Below, one piece after another: positions 1 through 10,095 of a stretch of 64,000 nt of DNA (position 1 is the stretch's first letter; each line of letters begins with the position of its first letter). The notes beneath the pieces are model-generated. The model was given only the letters and a program-made list of their open reading frames with translations. It made no database searches and was not told the origin of the DNA. Made by a program: the position numbers and the translations under genes. Source of the DNA: Caulobacter sp. (GTDB lineage: Bacteria; Pseudomonadota; Alphaproteobacteria; Caulobacterales; Caulobacteraceae); NCBI RefSeq assembly GCF_017744445.1, contig NZ_JAGIBH010000010.1, forward strand, positions 186,001 through 250,000, in the 5' to 3' direction.

Positions 1-1
1 G

Positions 2-139
2 ATCGGCGTGCTGGGCGATGGCTTGGTGATGATGGGCGTCAGCGAGTTTTGGCAGATGGTCATCAAAGGACTTGTGATCATCGCCGCTGTCGTGCTCGAC
101 CAGCTGCAAGGACGTCTCACGGCATCGGGCAGGGCCTGA
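2..139 (+). CDS. Sugar ABC transporter permease, C-terminal end (partial)
   Basis: The first 46 codons belong to an open frame entering from the left edge and stopping at TGA. The product tail is hydrophobic (VIKGLVIIAAVVLDQ) and ends in a short polar tail, as in RbsC-type permeases of monosaccharide ABC importers, which run from IKGLVII into a conserved D-Q/R pair. It lies 35 bp before a DeoR gene and a sugar-binding protein gene, so it is most likely the inner-membrane channel of the same importer. The ATPase gene would lie outside the window. The assignment rests on a short fragment and on context. Confidence 0.7.
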   Translation: MGVLGDGLVMMGVSEFWQMVIKGLVIIAAVVLDQLQGRLTASGRA

Positions 140-174
140 CCGTGGACGCCGTCTCGCAGAGGAGCAAGAGAGCC

Positions 175-1982
<1,808 letters not shown>

Positions 1983-2000
1983 TTTCTGGAGTACGCGCTC

Positions 2001-2981
2001 ATGAGCAAGCTGAAGTTCGGAGCCGGCATCTGGCATTTCGCCACCTATGTCGACCGCTACGCCACCGACGGTTACGGCCCGCCCGTCAGCCTGATCGAGG
2101 CGATCGACAAGGCCGGCCAGGTCGGCGACCTGTCGGTGGTCGACCTGAACTATCCGTTCGTCGATCCCAAGCTGAGCCTCGACGAGGTCGAGGTGGCGCT
2201 GAAGCGCAACAACCTGGGGGTCATCGGCATCACGCCCGAGATCTATACCCGCCAGTTCTCGAAGGGCGCCTTCACCAATCCCGATCCGGGCATCCGCCGC
2301 CTGGCCAACGAGATGTGCAACGATGCGGCCAATGTCGTCCGCCGCTTCGGCGCCGACTACGTCAAGCTGTGGCCGGGTCAGGACGGCTGGGACTACCCCT
2401 TCCAGGTCGACCACAAGAAGCTGTGGCAGATGTCGATGGACGGCGTCGGCGAGCTGGCCAGCCAGAACCCTGACCTGAAGTTCGTCATCGAGTACAAGCC
2501 GCGCGAGCCGCGCAACCACATGAGCTTCGACTCGGTGGCCCGCACCCTGCTGGGCATCGAGAAGATCGGCCTGCCCAATATCGGCATCCTGCTGGACTTC
2601 GGCCACTCGCTGTATGGCGGCGAGTCGCCGGCCGACGCGGCCCAGCTGGCCATCGACCACGGCCGCCTGTTCGGCATGGACGTCAATGACAACCTGCGCA
2701 GCTGGGATGACGACATGGTCGCCGGCTCGGTCCACCCGATCGAGCTGTTCGAGTTCTTCTACGTCCTGCGCAAGAACAGGTGGGAAGGCGTCTGGCAGCT
2801 GGACCAGTTCCCGTTCCGCGAGGACAGCGTCACGGCCGCCAAGCTGGCCATCGACTTTCTGAAGGTCATCGACCGGGCGCTGGACAAGCTGGACTTCGAT
2901 GCCATGCAGGCCGCCCAGGATCGCCAGGACGCCCTGGAGGCCCAGCGCCTGGCCCGCGCGGCGCTGTTCTCGTCGTACTGA
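2001..2981 (+). CDS. Xylose-isomerase-like TIM-barrel sugar isomerase/epimerase
   Basis: The 326-residue product has the AP-endonuclease-2 / xylose-isomerase-like TIM-barrel character. Candidate metal ligands in order are Glu in [13 protein letters not shown], Asp-His in [13 protein letters not shown], Asp in GMDVNDN, and Gln/Asp in [11 protein letters not shown]. The family interconverts aldoses and ketoses or epimerises ketoses with a divalent metal in the cytoplasm. GGAG lies just before the ATG. Its position directly after the binding protein suggests it acts on the imported sugar. It is too short and divergent to be called XylA or RhaA, so no gene symbol is given. Confidence 0.78.
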   Translation: MSKLKFGAGIWHFATYVDRYATDGYGPPVSLIEAIDKAGQVGDLSVVDLNYPFVDPKLSLDEVEVALKRNNLGVIGITPEIYTRQFSKGAFTNPDPGIRRLANEMCNDAANVVRRFGADYVKLWPGQDGWDYPFQVDHKKLWQMSMDGVGELASQNPDLKFVIEYKPREPRNHMSFDSVARTLLGIEKIGLPNIGILLDFGHSLYGGESPADAAQLAIDHGRLFGMDVNDNLRSWDDDMVAGSVHPIELFEFFYVLRKNRWEGVWQLDQFPFREDSVTAAKLAIDFLKVIDRALDKLDFDAMQAAQDRQDALEAQRLARAALFSSY

Positions 2982-3139
2982 GGATGGGACGGCGGTCGCT
3001 CAAGCTGCGGATCCCGGGCGGCGCCGAACGGCGTTTGCCTCGGCCGCGCGGTGGTGAACGACCGGCCTTCCACCGCGCCCGAGGGGCGGTCGAGATCCGC
3101 TATCTGGACTTCGAACCGGCCTTGCTCCAGTTTCCGGAC

Positions 3140-3838
3140 ATGGCGCTCCACAAGACAGACGGAGGGCTGGTCGAGGCGCCGATCGCCAAGCGCAAGCTCT
3201 CCGACCATGTCCTCGACCGCCTGAAGGCGATGATCACCTCGGGCGAGTACGCGCCGGGCGAGGCGCTGCCGTCCGAGCGCGAGCTGATGGTCCGCTACGG
3301 CGTGGGCCGGCCGGCGATCCGCGAGGCGATGCAGACCCTGGCGACCCAGGGCCTGATCACCATCAAGCACGGCGAGCGGGCCCGCGTGCGGCCGCTCAGC
3401 GCCAAGGCGGCCGTCGGCCAGCTGGACCTGGTGGCTCAGCTGATGCTGTCGGCCTCGCCGAACATGGTCGAGAACCTGAAGGAAGCCCGCCGCTTCTTCG
3501 AGCGCGGCATGGTCCGCGAGGCGGCGGTGAAGGCCGACGCCGCTGACCTGGAGCAGCTGGAGGGGCTGGTCGCCCAGCAGCAGGACGCCCTGGACGATGG
3601 CGAGGCCTTCGTCGCCTTGGACCGCCAGTTCCACGGCAAGCTGGCCGCCATCTCCCGGAACGCCATCTTCGACGCGGTCGCCGAGGCGATGCTGGGCTGG
3701 CTTCACCTGGAGCTGGACGCGGCGGCGCGCGGCAAGCTGGTTGCGGAATACGGCCAGATCGTCGAACGCCTGCGGGCCCGCGACGCTGATGGGGCAGAGG
3801 CCGCGCTGCTGCGCGCGCTGGACCTGGCCGAGGCTTAA
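3140..3838 (+). CDS. GntR-family regulator, FadR/NanR-like
   Basis: This 232-residue regulator has an N-terminal GntR winged helix (about 15-80; LPSERELMVRYGVGRP, then IREAMQTL and HGERARV) and a helical FCD effector domain. The PSERELM / GRP / ERARV pattern is that of the NanR branch (sialic-acid regulators), but no sialate genes are nearby, so only subfamily resemblance is claimed. The open frame extends further upstream, but that part is not protein-like; ATG 3140 is the first start giving a normal GntR N-terminus, although it lacks a strong ribosome site. It follows the isomerase by 158 bp and may be a second local sugar regulator. Confidence 0.8.
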   Translation: MALHKTDGGLVEAPIAKRKLSDHVLDRLKAMITSGEYAPGEALPSERELMVRYGVGRPAIREAMQTLATQGLITIKHGERARVRPLSAKAAVGQLDLVAQLMLSASPNMVENLKEARRFFERGMVREAAVKADAADLEQLEGLVAQQQDALDDGEAFVALDRQFHGKLAAISRNAIFDAVAEAMLGWLHLELDAAARGKLVAEYGQIVERLRARDADGAEAALLRALDLAEA

Positions 3839-3883
3839 GGTCGGATCCCTTAGTTTTCCGAACTCTACCCCAAACCCGACTTT

Positions 3884-3975
3884 CCCCGCGAAAGCGGGGA
3901 TCCAAGCCGGGCCAGAGGGTTTTGCTCCGCCGCTCCCCATCCTGAAAGCCAGCTTGGGTCCCCGCTTTCGCGGGG
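3884..3975. repeat. Palindromic intergenic repeat, family A copy 1
   Basis: Two 16-bp hairpins (CCCCGCGAAAGCGGGG at 3884 and CCCCGCTTTCGCGGGG at 3960) flank a roughly 60-bp core and form a head-to-head pair. The reverse complement of this element closely matches the copy at 58690-58782, including the core block around AAGCTGGCTTTCAGGATGGG. It sits between the convergent GntR and hydrolase genes, where it may also act as a bidirectional terminator. Organisation resembles paired REP/BIME elements. Confidence 0.85.
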
Positions 3976-4000
3976 ATGATCGGTGATGAGGGGACCTGCT

Positions 4001-5290
4001 CTAGTCCGGCCGGACCACGAAGTTTCCGGTTCCGGGCAGCCGGCTGGTCTTGATCCAGTCCGCGGTGATGTCGAACAGACCGGCCGAATAGGCGCTGGTC
4101 GTGGTCCCTTCCGCCGTCTTGGTGCGCTCGATCAGGCCGTGGTCGGCCTTGGGGAACACCACCACGCTCACGTCCCGTCGATGCTGCTGGATCTCCCGCA
4201 GGATGGACTGCGTGCCCGCATTCGGGGCCTGGCGGTCGCTGCCGCCCAGCAGCCACAGCTGGCGGGGCTTGATCGTCTCGATCACCGGACGGGGCTCGTA
4301 GCCAAAGCTGAGACCCTGAGAGGCCGCCGCGCCGCCGGCCTTGGCGTCGGCGCTGGACATCGTCAGCAGGATGCCGGTGTAGGAACGCGGCTGGATCGTC
4401 TTCATCCAGGGTTCGCCGACGTGCTCGGTGCGGAAGGCGTCCAGCTCTGTGAAGCCTTCTCGGAAGTTGGAGAGCACGATCCGCGCGGTGAGCGCGGTGA
4501 GCGTCGCCGCCTTGGCCATATCTTCCGCCGGGAAGCCGGCCAACTGCGCCTCGACCACCTGGCGGTCCTGGGCGATCGGACCTTCGGCCATCGCGAAGGC
4601 GGGGATGACGAAATCCAGTGGGGTCAGGGTCGCCGTCAACGGCGCGACCCAGCCGCCTTGGCTGCCGCCGATCACGCCGACCTTACGGATGCCGGGCGCC
4701 AGGCGGCGAGCTTCTTGGACGGCGGCGGCCGTATCGCGCGCCCGCACCTGGAAATCAGCCGACAGCGCGCCGCTGGACGTGCCCGTGCCGCGCTTGTCAT
4801 AGACAAAAACCGACACGCCACGACGCGCCAGCTCGTACTGCCACACAGTATCATCCGTTGACGGATCATTATTGGAGCCGTCGATCCAAACGGCCAGGGC
4901 CTTGGCGCCCGCTGGCATGACCAGCTTGCCGTGCAGCCTGATGCCGTCGCTGGAGAAGGTCGTGTCCGTCTCGGTCAGCGGCTGGCGCGAGCCTTGTTCG
5001 CCAGCGAGCTTCAAGCGGCCGGTCTCGCAAGGTTCAAAGGCGACCGTGAGCGTGCCGGCAGAGTACGTGCCGTCCGGGCCTTCGCGCAGCCGGCCGAACG
5101 CGCCGGTCGACAGGGTGTAGCGCAGGTTCCGGGCATGGCCGCCGTCTCCGGTGATGGTCACGACCTTGCCGGCGGGCAGGGCGTAGGCGCCGAGCCGGCA
5201 CCGCAAGGCCGCGTCGAGGTGGGTCTGTGGCACGGCGTCCAACTGAGGCGAGGCGGCCGCGACGAGCGCGGCGGCGAGAAGGGCGAACAT
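4001..5290 (-). CDS. Secreted alpha/beta hydrolase (acyl esterase-like)
   Basis: The 429-residue protein begins with a signal peptide (MFALLAAALVAAASP). After about 110 residues of beta-rich N-terminal domain comes an alpha/beta hydrolase: the nucleophile elbow is GVIGGSQGG, the acid is probably Asp in LLGGSDRQAPN, and the catalytic His is in FPKADHGL. The YDKRGTGTSSG oxyanion-side motif is also typical. It lies at the edge of the rhamnoside locus, so removal of acyl groups from a glycan is plausible but not shown. It is convergent with the GntR gene and separated from it by repeat A1. Confidence 0.8.
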   Translation of the reverse strand: MFALLAAALVAAASPQLDAVPQTHLDAALRCRLGAYALPAGKVVTITGDGGHARNLRYTLSTGAFGRLREGPDGTYSAGTLTVAFEPCETGRLKLAGEQGSRQPLTETDTTFSSDGIRLHGKLVMPAGAKALAVWIDGSNNDPSTDDTVWQYELARRGVSVFVYDKRGTGTSSGALSADFQVRARDTAAAVQEARRLAPGIRKVGVIGGSQGGWVAPLTATLTPLDFVIPAFAMAEGPIAQDRQVVEAQLAGFPAEDMAKAATLTALTARIVLSNFREGFTELDAFRTEHVGEPWMKTIQPRSYTGILLTMSSADAKAGGAAASQGLSFGYEPRPVIETIKPRQLWLLGGSDRQAPNAGTQSILREIQQHRRDVSVVVFPKADHGLIERTKTAEGTTTSAYSAGLFDITADWIKTSRLPGTGNFVVRPD

Positions 5291-5392
5291 GGTCGGTCTC
5301 GGGCTTGAGGAGGTTTCCCGCCTCCTCGCCGACCATGCCCTCGTCCGCCAGTCCCGCTTTCGCGAACGGCGCCGGGTCTTCGTAAGCGGCGC

Positions 5393-6772
5393 CTACTTCT
5401 TCTGGGCCGTCACGCTGCCGACTCGCACTGGCGAATTGTACTCGCGCGCCGACTTGATCACGTAGGCCTTGAAGGCGTCGGCGGTCTTCAGCGTGGGGCC
5501 TTCGCTCCAGGCGGCGGCGATCATGTATTCGAAGCGGTTGTCCTTGGTCGGGGCGACCTTGAAGACGTGGTTGCCCTGGCGCTCGGGGCTGGAGACGTAG
5601 ATCGGCTTGTAGGCGTCGCGCACGACCAGGGCAGAGCCGGCATAGTCGATGCGGAAGCCGTTCTGCACCGCCTCCTTGTCGTCGGGGTTGCGCACCAGCT
5701 CGCTGCCGCCGGTGATGGCCACGCCGCCTTGCTGGTAGAGGATCTCTTCCGGGGCGTGCTTGCGGATGCCCGCCGCCCAGGCCGCGCCCTTGGCCTTGGG
5801 CGCGAAGGTCTTGAAGGTCACGCGGGCCGTCGAATAGTTCTGGCCGGCATAGGCCGTGTAGAGCTGCTCGACCTCGTAACGTCCCTTGCCGCTGTCCCAG
5901 TTCATGGTCTTGACGCGGATCATGCTGCGCAGCGGACCGTTGGTCACGACCTCGAAGGCGTAACGGGTGTCGGTCACGCCGTTGCCGTTGAAGCGGTTGG
6001 CCTGGTCCGACTTCGGCGTGAAGCGCGGGCGCGAGATCGCGTCGGATTTCGCCGGATCGTCGAACACGCCGATGCCGCCGCCGCCGAAGCTGTCATCCAC
6101 CGACATGATGTCCGAGCCCAGCTTGGGATCGATCCGCGACACCGCATAACCATCCAGGTTCTCGCCATACAGGCGCGGCGACATCAGCATCGGCGCGCGC
6201 TTGCCATAGACGTCGGCGTCGGTCGGGAACCACAGCTTCCAGCCGACGGCTTCCGACTCCCAGAACGGCACGGTGTGGCGCATGTAGCTGCCGATGCCGG
6301 CATGGGTGCGGTGGGGGTTCCAGCCGCGCTGCTGGAAGCCGCGATAGATGTAGATCGTCTTGGTCTCGTGGACCTTGAGATCGACCTGGAAGAACAGCTC
6401 GTCCCACAGGCCGTCGGCGTTCAGGTCGTCCATCTGGTAGTCGACGGCGCGGCCGTTGGTTTCGACGAGATGCCCGTGCGGGCCTTCCATGGCCTGGCGT
6501 TCGTGGTCGGGCGCGGGTCGCGGCGCGCCGTCGGGATCGACCAGGGTCACGGTCAGGGCCTGGGCGCCGCGCAGCATCGGTAGCTGTTCGGGCGTGAGGG
6601 TCACTGGGCTCGCCACTCGGTCCTCGTCCAGGTCGTTGGTGACCTGGATGGCGATGCGTTCGGTCGGGGCGAAGGCGCCTTGGGTGTACCAGGGGTGGGC
6701 GGCGGCGTGCGTCGCGCCGGCCAGGGAAAAGGCGAGCGCCGAGGCGGCGAACAGACGGCGGTCGATAAGCAT
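5393..6772 (-). CDS. DUF4861 family secreted protein
   Basis: This 459-residue protein has an N-terminal signal sequence (RRLFAASALAFSLAGATHAAA) and then a body matching my recollection of the DUF4861 family: an early PTERIAIQVTNDLDEDR segment, MDDLNADGLWDELFFQVDL, and IYIYRGF. GGAGG precedes the ATG. The family is commonly found in pectin and rhamnogalacturonan degradation loci of Bacteroidetes and Proteobacteria, though its reaction is not established to my knowledge. It is divergent from the GH106 gene and shares a 149-bp intergenic region with it, consistent with joint control. Confidence 0.75.
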   Translation of the reverse strand: MLIDRRLFAASALAFSLAGATHAAAHPWYTQGAFAPTERIAIQVTNDLDEDRVASPVTLTPEQLPMLRGAQALTVTLVDPDGAPRPAPDHERQAMEGPHGHLVETNGRAVDYQMDDLNADGLWDELFFQVDLKVHETKTIYIYRGFQQRGWNPHRTHAGIGSYMRHTVPFWESEAVGWKLWFPTDADVYGKRAPMLMSPRLYGENLDGYAVSRIDPKLGSDIMSVDDSFGGGGIGVFDDPAKSDAISRPRFTPKSDQANRFNGNGVTDTRYAFEVVTNGPLRSMIRVKTMNWDSGKGRYEVEQLYTAYAGQNYSTARVTFKTFAPKAKGAAWAAGIRKHAPEEILYQQGGVAITGGSELVRNPDDKEAVQNGFRIDYAGSALVVRDAYKPIYVSSPERQGNHVFKVAPTKDNRFEYMIAAAWSEGPTLKTADAFKAYVIKSAREYNSPVRVGSVTAQKK

Positions 6773-6921
6773 GGTTGGCCTCCCTGGCTTTGCGCCATCA
6801 AAGGCGACGCCGCTAGGGAAGGCAAGCTGATATACTCATCATACCAGCTTTCGTTTCAGGGCCTGGACGCTATTGTGCGGGCGGCCGCTTTGGAGCGCCA
6901 GTTGCTTGAGGGAGAAGCGGC
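6773..6921. promoter_or_regulatory. Divergent intergenic region, DUF4861 / GH106
   Basis: This 149-bp gap separates the divergent DUF4861 and GH106 starts and must hold both promoters. It is more AT-rich near 6828-6856 (TGATATACTCATCATACC), which suits promoter elements for either direction. No clear operator could be read. Confidence 0.4.
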
Positions 6922-9900
6922 GTGAACAAACGCCCAGTCGCGTTGGGTCTGATCCTGGCCTTGAGCGTCAGCCATGTCGCCCTGGCGGCGGACGCCTTGC
7001 GCGACGGCTTCGCTGCCCCGCCGGCCGAGGCCCGGCCGCAGGTCTTCTGGCAGTGGATCAACGGCAACGTCACCCAGGAGGGCATCCACCTCGACCTGGA
7101 ATGGATGAAGCGCGCCGGCATCGGCGGTTCGATCCTGTTCGACATCGGCTTCGGCTCGCCGCCGATCCCGCAATATGTCGAGAAACGCATCGGCTACGGC
7201 TCGCCCGAGTGGAAGGCGGCGGTGCGTTATGCGGCGGCCGAGTCCAGGCGCCTGGGCCTGCAGTTCGGCATGCAGGCCGGCGGTGGCTGGAGCGAGACCG
7301 GCGGGCCTTGGGTCAAGCCTGAAGAGGCGATGAAGAAGCTGGTCTGGAGCGAGACGGTCGTCTCCGGCAAGGGCCCGATCACCCTGGCTCCGCCGCCGGG
7401 CGTCAGCGGCCCGTTCCAGGACCTGCCGATCACCGCCCGCTTCGCCGAACCCCGGCTCTATCGTGATGTCGCCGTGGTTGCCTGGCGCGAGGACGCTGCA
7501 CCGGCCGTAGCGGAGGCGACCTCCAGCGCCGGCCCGGTCGCGGCGGGCAAACTGGCTGACGGCGCCTATGCCGCGCTGGCGGTCGAGAAGGTGGCCGGCG
7601 ACGGGTGGGTGCTGCTGCGCTACGCCGCGCCGGTCGAGGCCCGCGCCGTGACTGTTGCGGTGGACGGCGCTATGCCCAATGGGGTGGTCGAGGCCAGCGA
7701 TGATGGGCAGCCGTTCCGTACACTGATGAAGTTGCCGGGTGAGGTCCGTCAGGGTCTGCCGGTCCGCACCTTCGCCTTTCCCAAGACCACGGCCAGCGTG
7801 TTCCGCCTGCGCCTGGCGGCGGACGCCAAGCCGACCTCGGTGACGGAGTTCGCGATCCATACCGACCCCCGCGTCGACCGCTTCCAGGAGAAGGCCGGCT
7901 GGGGCGTGCTGACCGACAACTGGGCCGCCGCGACGCCCGCGACCGACAAGGCGATCGCGCCCGCCGGGGTGCTGGACCTGACCAGCCGCCTCAAGGCCGA
8001 CGGAACCCTGGACTGGACCCCGCCCGCCGGCCGTTGGCGCGTAGTCCGCTACGGCTGGTCCCTGACCGGCCGCCGCGACACGCCGGCCGCCGCCGAGAGC
8101 CTGGGCCTTGAGGTCGACAAGCTGAACGCCGACCACGTCCGCGCCCACATGCGGGGCGTGCTGGAGCCGCTGAAGACGCAGCTGGGCGACCTCTACGGTC
8201 AGGACGGCCTGGGCTTCGTCATCACCGACAGCTGGGAGGTCGGGCAGCAGAACTGGACCGAGGCCATGGCCGCCGAGTTCCAGGCCCGGCGCGGCTACGC
8301 CCTGACCCCCTGGCTGCCGGTGCTGGCCGGCCGGGTGGTGCAGAGCGCCGAGGCCTCCGACCGCTTCCTGGCCGACTATCGCCGCACGATCGCCGACTTG
8401 CTGACCGAGCGCCACTTCGCCGAGATCGCCAGGATCCTGCACGAAGAGGGCATGCGCTACGACGCCGAGGCCCCGGGCGTGGACCTGCCGACCATCGCCG
8501 ACGGCCTGCAGGCCAAGGGCCGGGTCGACGTGCCCATGGGCGAGTTCTGGGTCTATCCGGAAGGCAAGCCGCCGCCCGCGGCCCACATGGGCGACGTGCG
8601 CGAGGCCGCCTCGGCCGCCCACGTCTACGGCAAGCAACTCGTTGGCGCCGAGGCCCTGACGACCATGGGCGAGGATCCCTGGCGCACCGGTCCTTGGCAG
8701 CACAAGCGCATCGTCGATCGCTACATGGCCGAGGGCATCAACCACTTCGTCCTGCACACCTCGGCCCACCAGCCGTTCACCGACCGCAAGCCGGGCATGA
8801 CCCTGCGCCAGTATGGCCAGCACCTGTCGCGCAACGAGACCTGGGCCGAAGGCGAGATGCGGACCTGGACCGACTACCTGGCCCGCAGCGGCTGGATGCT
8901 GCGCCAGGGGCGGCCGGGGGCGGACATCGCCTACTTCCAGGGCGAGGACGCCGCGACGGCGCTGCCCTATGTCGAGGGCGGCTGGCCGAACCTGCCGAAG
9001 GGCTGGGACTTCGACTATGTGGACGCCGAGAGCCTGATCCAGCGGATGAGTGTGAAGGACGGTCGGCTGGTCCTGCCGTCGGGCGCCAGCTACGCGGCCC
9101 TGGTCATCCCGGCGCGCGTGGAGCAGATCAGCCTGCCGGCGCTACGAAAGATCGAGGCTCTGGTCGCGGCCGGCGGGCTGGTCGTTGGAGAACGACCCAA
9201 GGGCTCCCCGACTCTGACCGGCGGCGCCGCGGCCGATACCGAATGGAAGTCGCTGGTCGACAAGCTTTGGAACGGTCCGGTTCGCACCGGCGGCGTCGAG
9301 GCGGCTCTGGGCTCGCCGGCGATCACCGGCCAGGGCGACAGCCTCGTCTGGACCCGTCGCGTACTCGACGATGGCGAACTCTATTTCGTCGCCAACACCA
9401 GCGGCCAGCCTCTGAAGATCGCGCCGTCCTTCCGCATCGCCGGCAAGGCCCCCGAGCTGTGGCGCGCTGACACCGGGCAGGGTGAGCCCGCGCCCTTCGT
9501 CCAGCGCGAGGGGCGCACCGAGGTCACGCTGGAGCTGGCGCCCTATGATGCGGTGTTCGTGGTCTTCCGCATGCAGACTGCCGACTTGGCGCGCACGGCG
9601 CTGGTCGGCCCTGCGCCAGTCTCAAAGCCCCTCGACGGCTCCTGGACCGTGAAGTTCGAGCCCGGCTGGGGCGCGCCGGCCAGCGTGAGCCTGCCCAAGC
9701 TGGCCTCGTGGACCGACAACGCCGATCCGGGTGTCCGCTACTATTCCGGCGCGGCGACCTACGAAAAGACGATCGAGGTCCCGCGCGCCTGGCTGAAAGG
9801 CCGCGTGCAGCTCGACCTGGGCGAAGTGCGCGAGTTCGCCACCGTCACCCTGAACGGCAAGACCCTGGCGACCCAGTGGAAGCCGCCCTACGCCGTGGAC

Positions 9901-10095
9901 GTCACCGACGCCCTCAAGCCCGGCCGCAACACGCTGAGTATCCGGGTGGTGAACTTCTGGGCCAACCGGATGATCGGCGACCTGCAGCCGGGGGCGAAAC
10001 GCTACACCTTCGCCCCCATCCAGCCGTTCAAGCCCGACGACGCGCTGTCGCCGTCGGGCCTGCTGGGGCCGGTGATGCTGAAGGTTACGCCGTAA
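6922..10095 (+). CDS. GH106 alpha-L-rhamnosidase
   Basis: This 1057-residue protein has a signal peptide (ALGLILALSVSHVALAA) and then the GH106 opening pattern: FWQWINGNVTQEGIHLDLEW followed by MKRAGIGG. The two conserved acidic positions expected for the family's catalytic pair are Glu439 in TDSWEVGQQNW and Glu541 in PMGEFW, about 100 residues apart as I recall for the characterised Bacteroides enzyme. The C-terminal about 170 residues look like a galactose-binding-type beta-sandwich (GVRYYSGAATYEKTIEVP). GH106 enzymes release terminal L-rhamnose from pectins and other rhamnosides, probably in the periplasm here. The final 11 bp overlap the convergent PhoD gene. Confidence 0.88.
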   Translation: MNKRPVALGLILALSVSHVALAADALRDGFAAPPAEARPQVFWQWINGNVTQEGIHLDLEWMKRAGIGGSILFDIGFGSPPIPQYVEKRIGYGSPEWKAAVRYAAAESRRLGLQFGMQAGGGWSETGGPWVKPEEAMKKLVWSETVVSGKGPITLAPPPGVSGPFQDLPITARFAEPRLYRDVAVVAWREDAAPAVAEATSSAGPVAAGKLADGAYAALAVEKVAGDGWVLLRYAAPVEARAVTVAVDGAMPNGVVEASDDGQPFRTLMKLPGEVRQGLPVRTFAFPKTTASVFRLRLAADAKPTSVTEFAIHTDPRVDRFQEKAGWGVLTDNWAAATPATDKAIAPAGVLDLTSRLKADGTLDWTPPAGRWRVVRYGWSLTGRRDTPAAAESLGLEVDKLNADHVRAHMRGVLEPLKTQLGDLYGQDGLGFVITDSWEVGQQNWTEAMAAEFQARRGYALTPWLPVLAGRVVQSAEASDRFLADYRRTIADLLTERHFAEIARILHEEGMRYDAEAPGVDLPTIADGLQAKGRVDVPMGEFWVYPEGKPPPAAHMGDVREAASAAHVYGKQLVGAEALTTMGEDPWRTGPWQHKRIVDRYMAEGINHFVLHTSAHQPFTDRKPGMTLRQYGQHLSRNETWAEGEMRTWTDYLARSGWMLRQGRPGADIAYFQGEDAATALPYVEGGWPNLPKGWDFDYVDAESLIQRMSVKDGRLVLPSGASYAALVIPARVEQISLPALRKIEALVAAGGLVVGERPKGSPTLTGGAAADTEWKSLVDKLWNGPVRTGGVEAALGSPAITGQGDSLVWTRRVLDDGELYFVANTSGQPLKIAPSFRIAGKAPELWRADTGQGEPAPFVQREGRTEVTLELAPYDAVFVVFRMQTADLARTALVGPAPVSKPLDGSWTVKFEPGWGAPASVSLPKLASWTDNADPGVRYYSGAATYEKTIEVPRAWLKGRVQLDLGEVREFATVTLNGKTLATQWKPPYAVDVTDALKPGRNTLSIRVVNFWANRMIGDLQPGAKRYTFAPIQPFKPDDALSPSGLLGPVMLKVTP

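Noticed and set aside
3140..3838. Naming the GntR gene nanR
   Set aside because: Motifs are NanR-like but no sialic-acid genes are near and regulated sugar is unknown.
6856..8823. 655-codon minus-strand open frame
   Set aside because: Lies opposite the GH106 coding sequence, no ribosome site and no recognisable domain.
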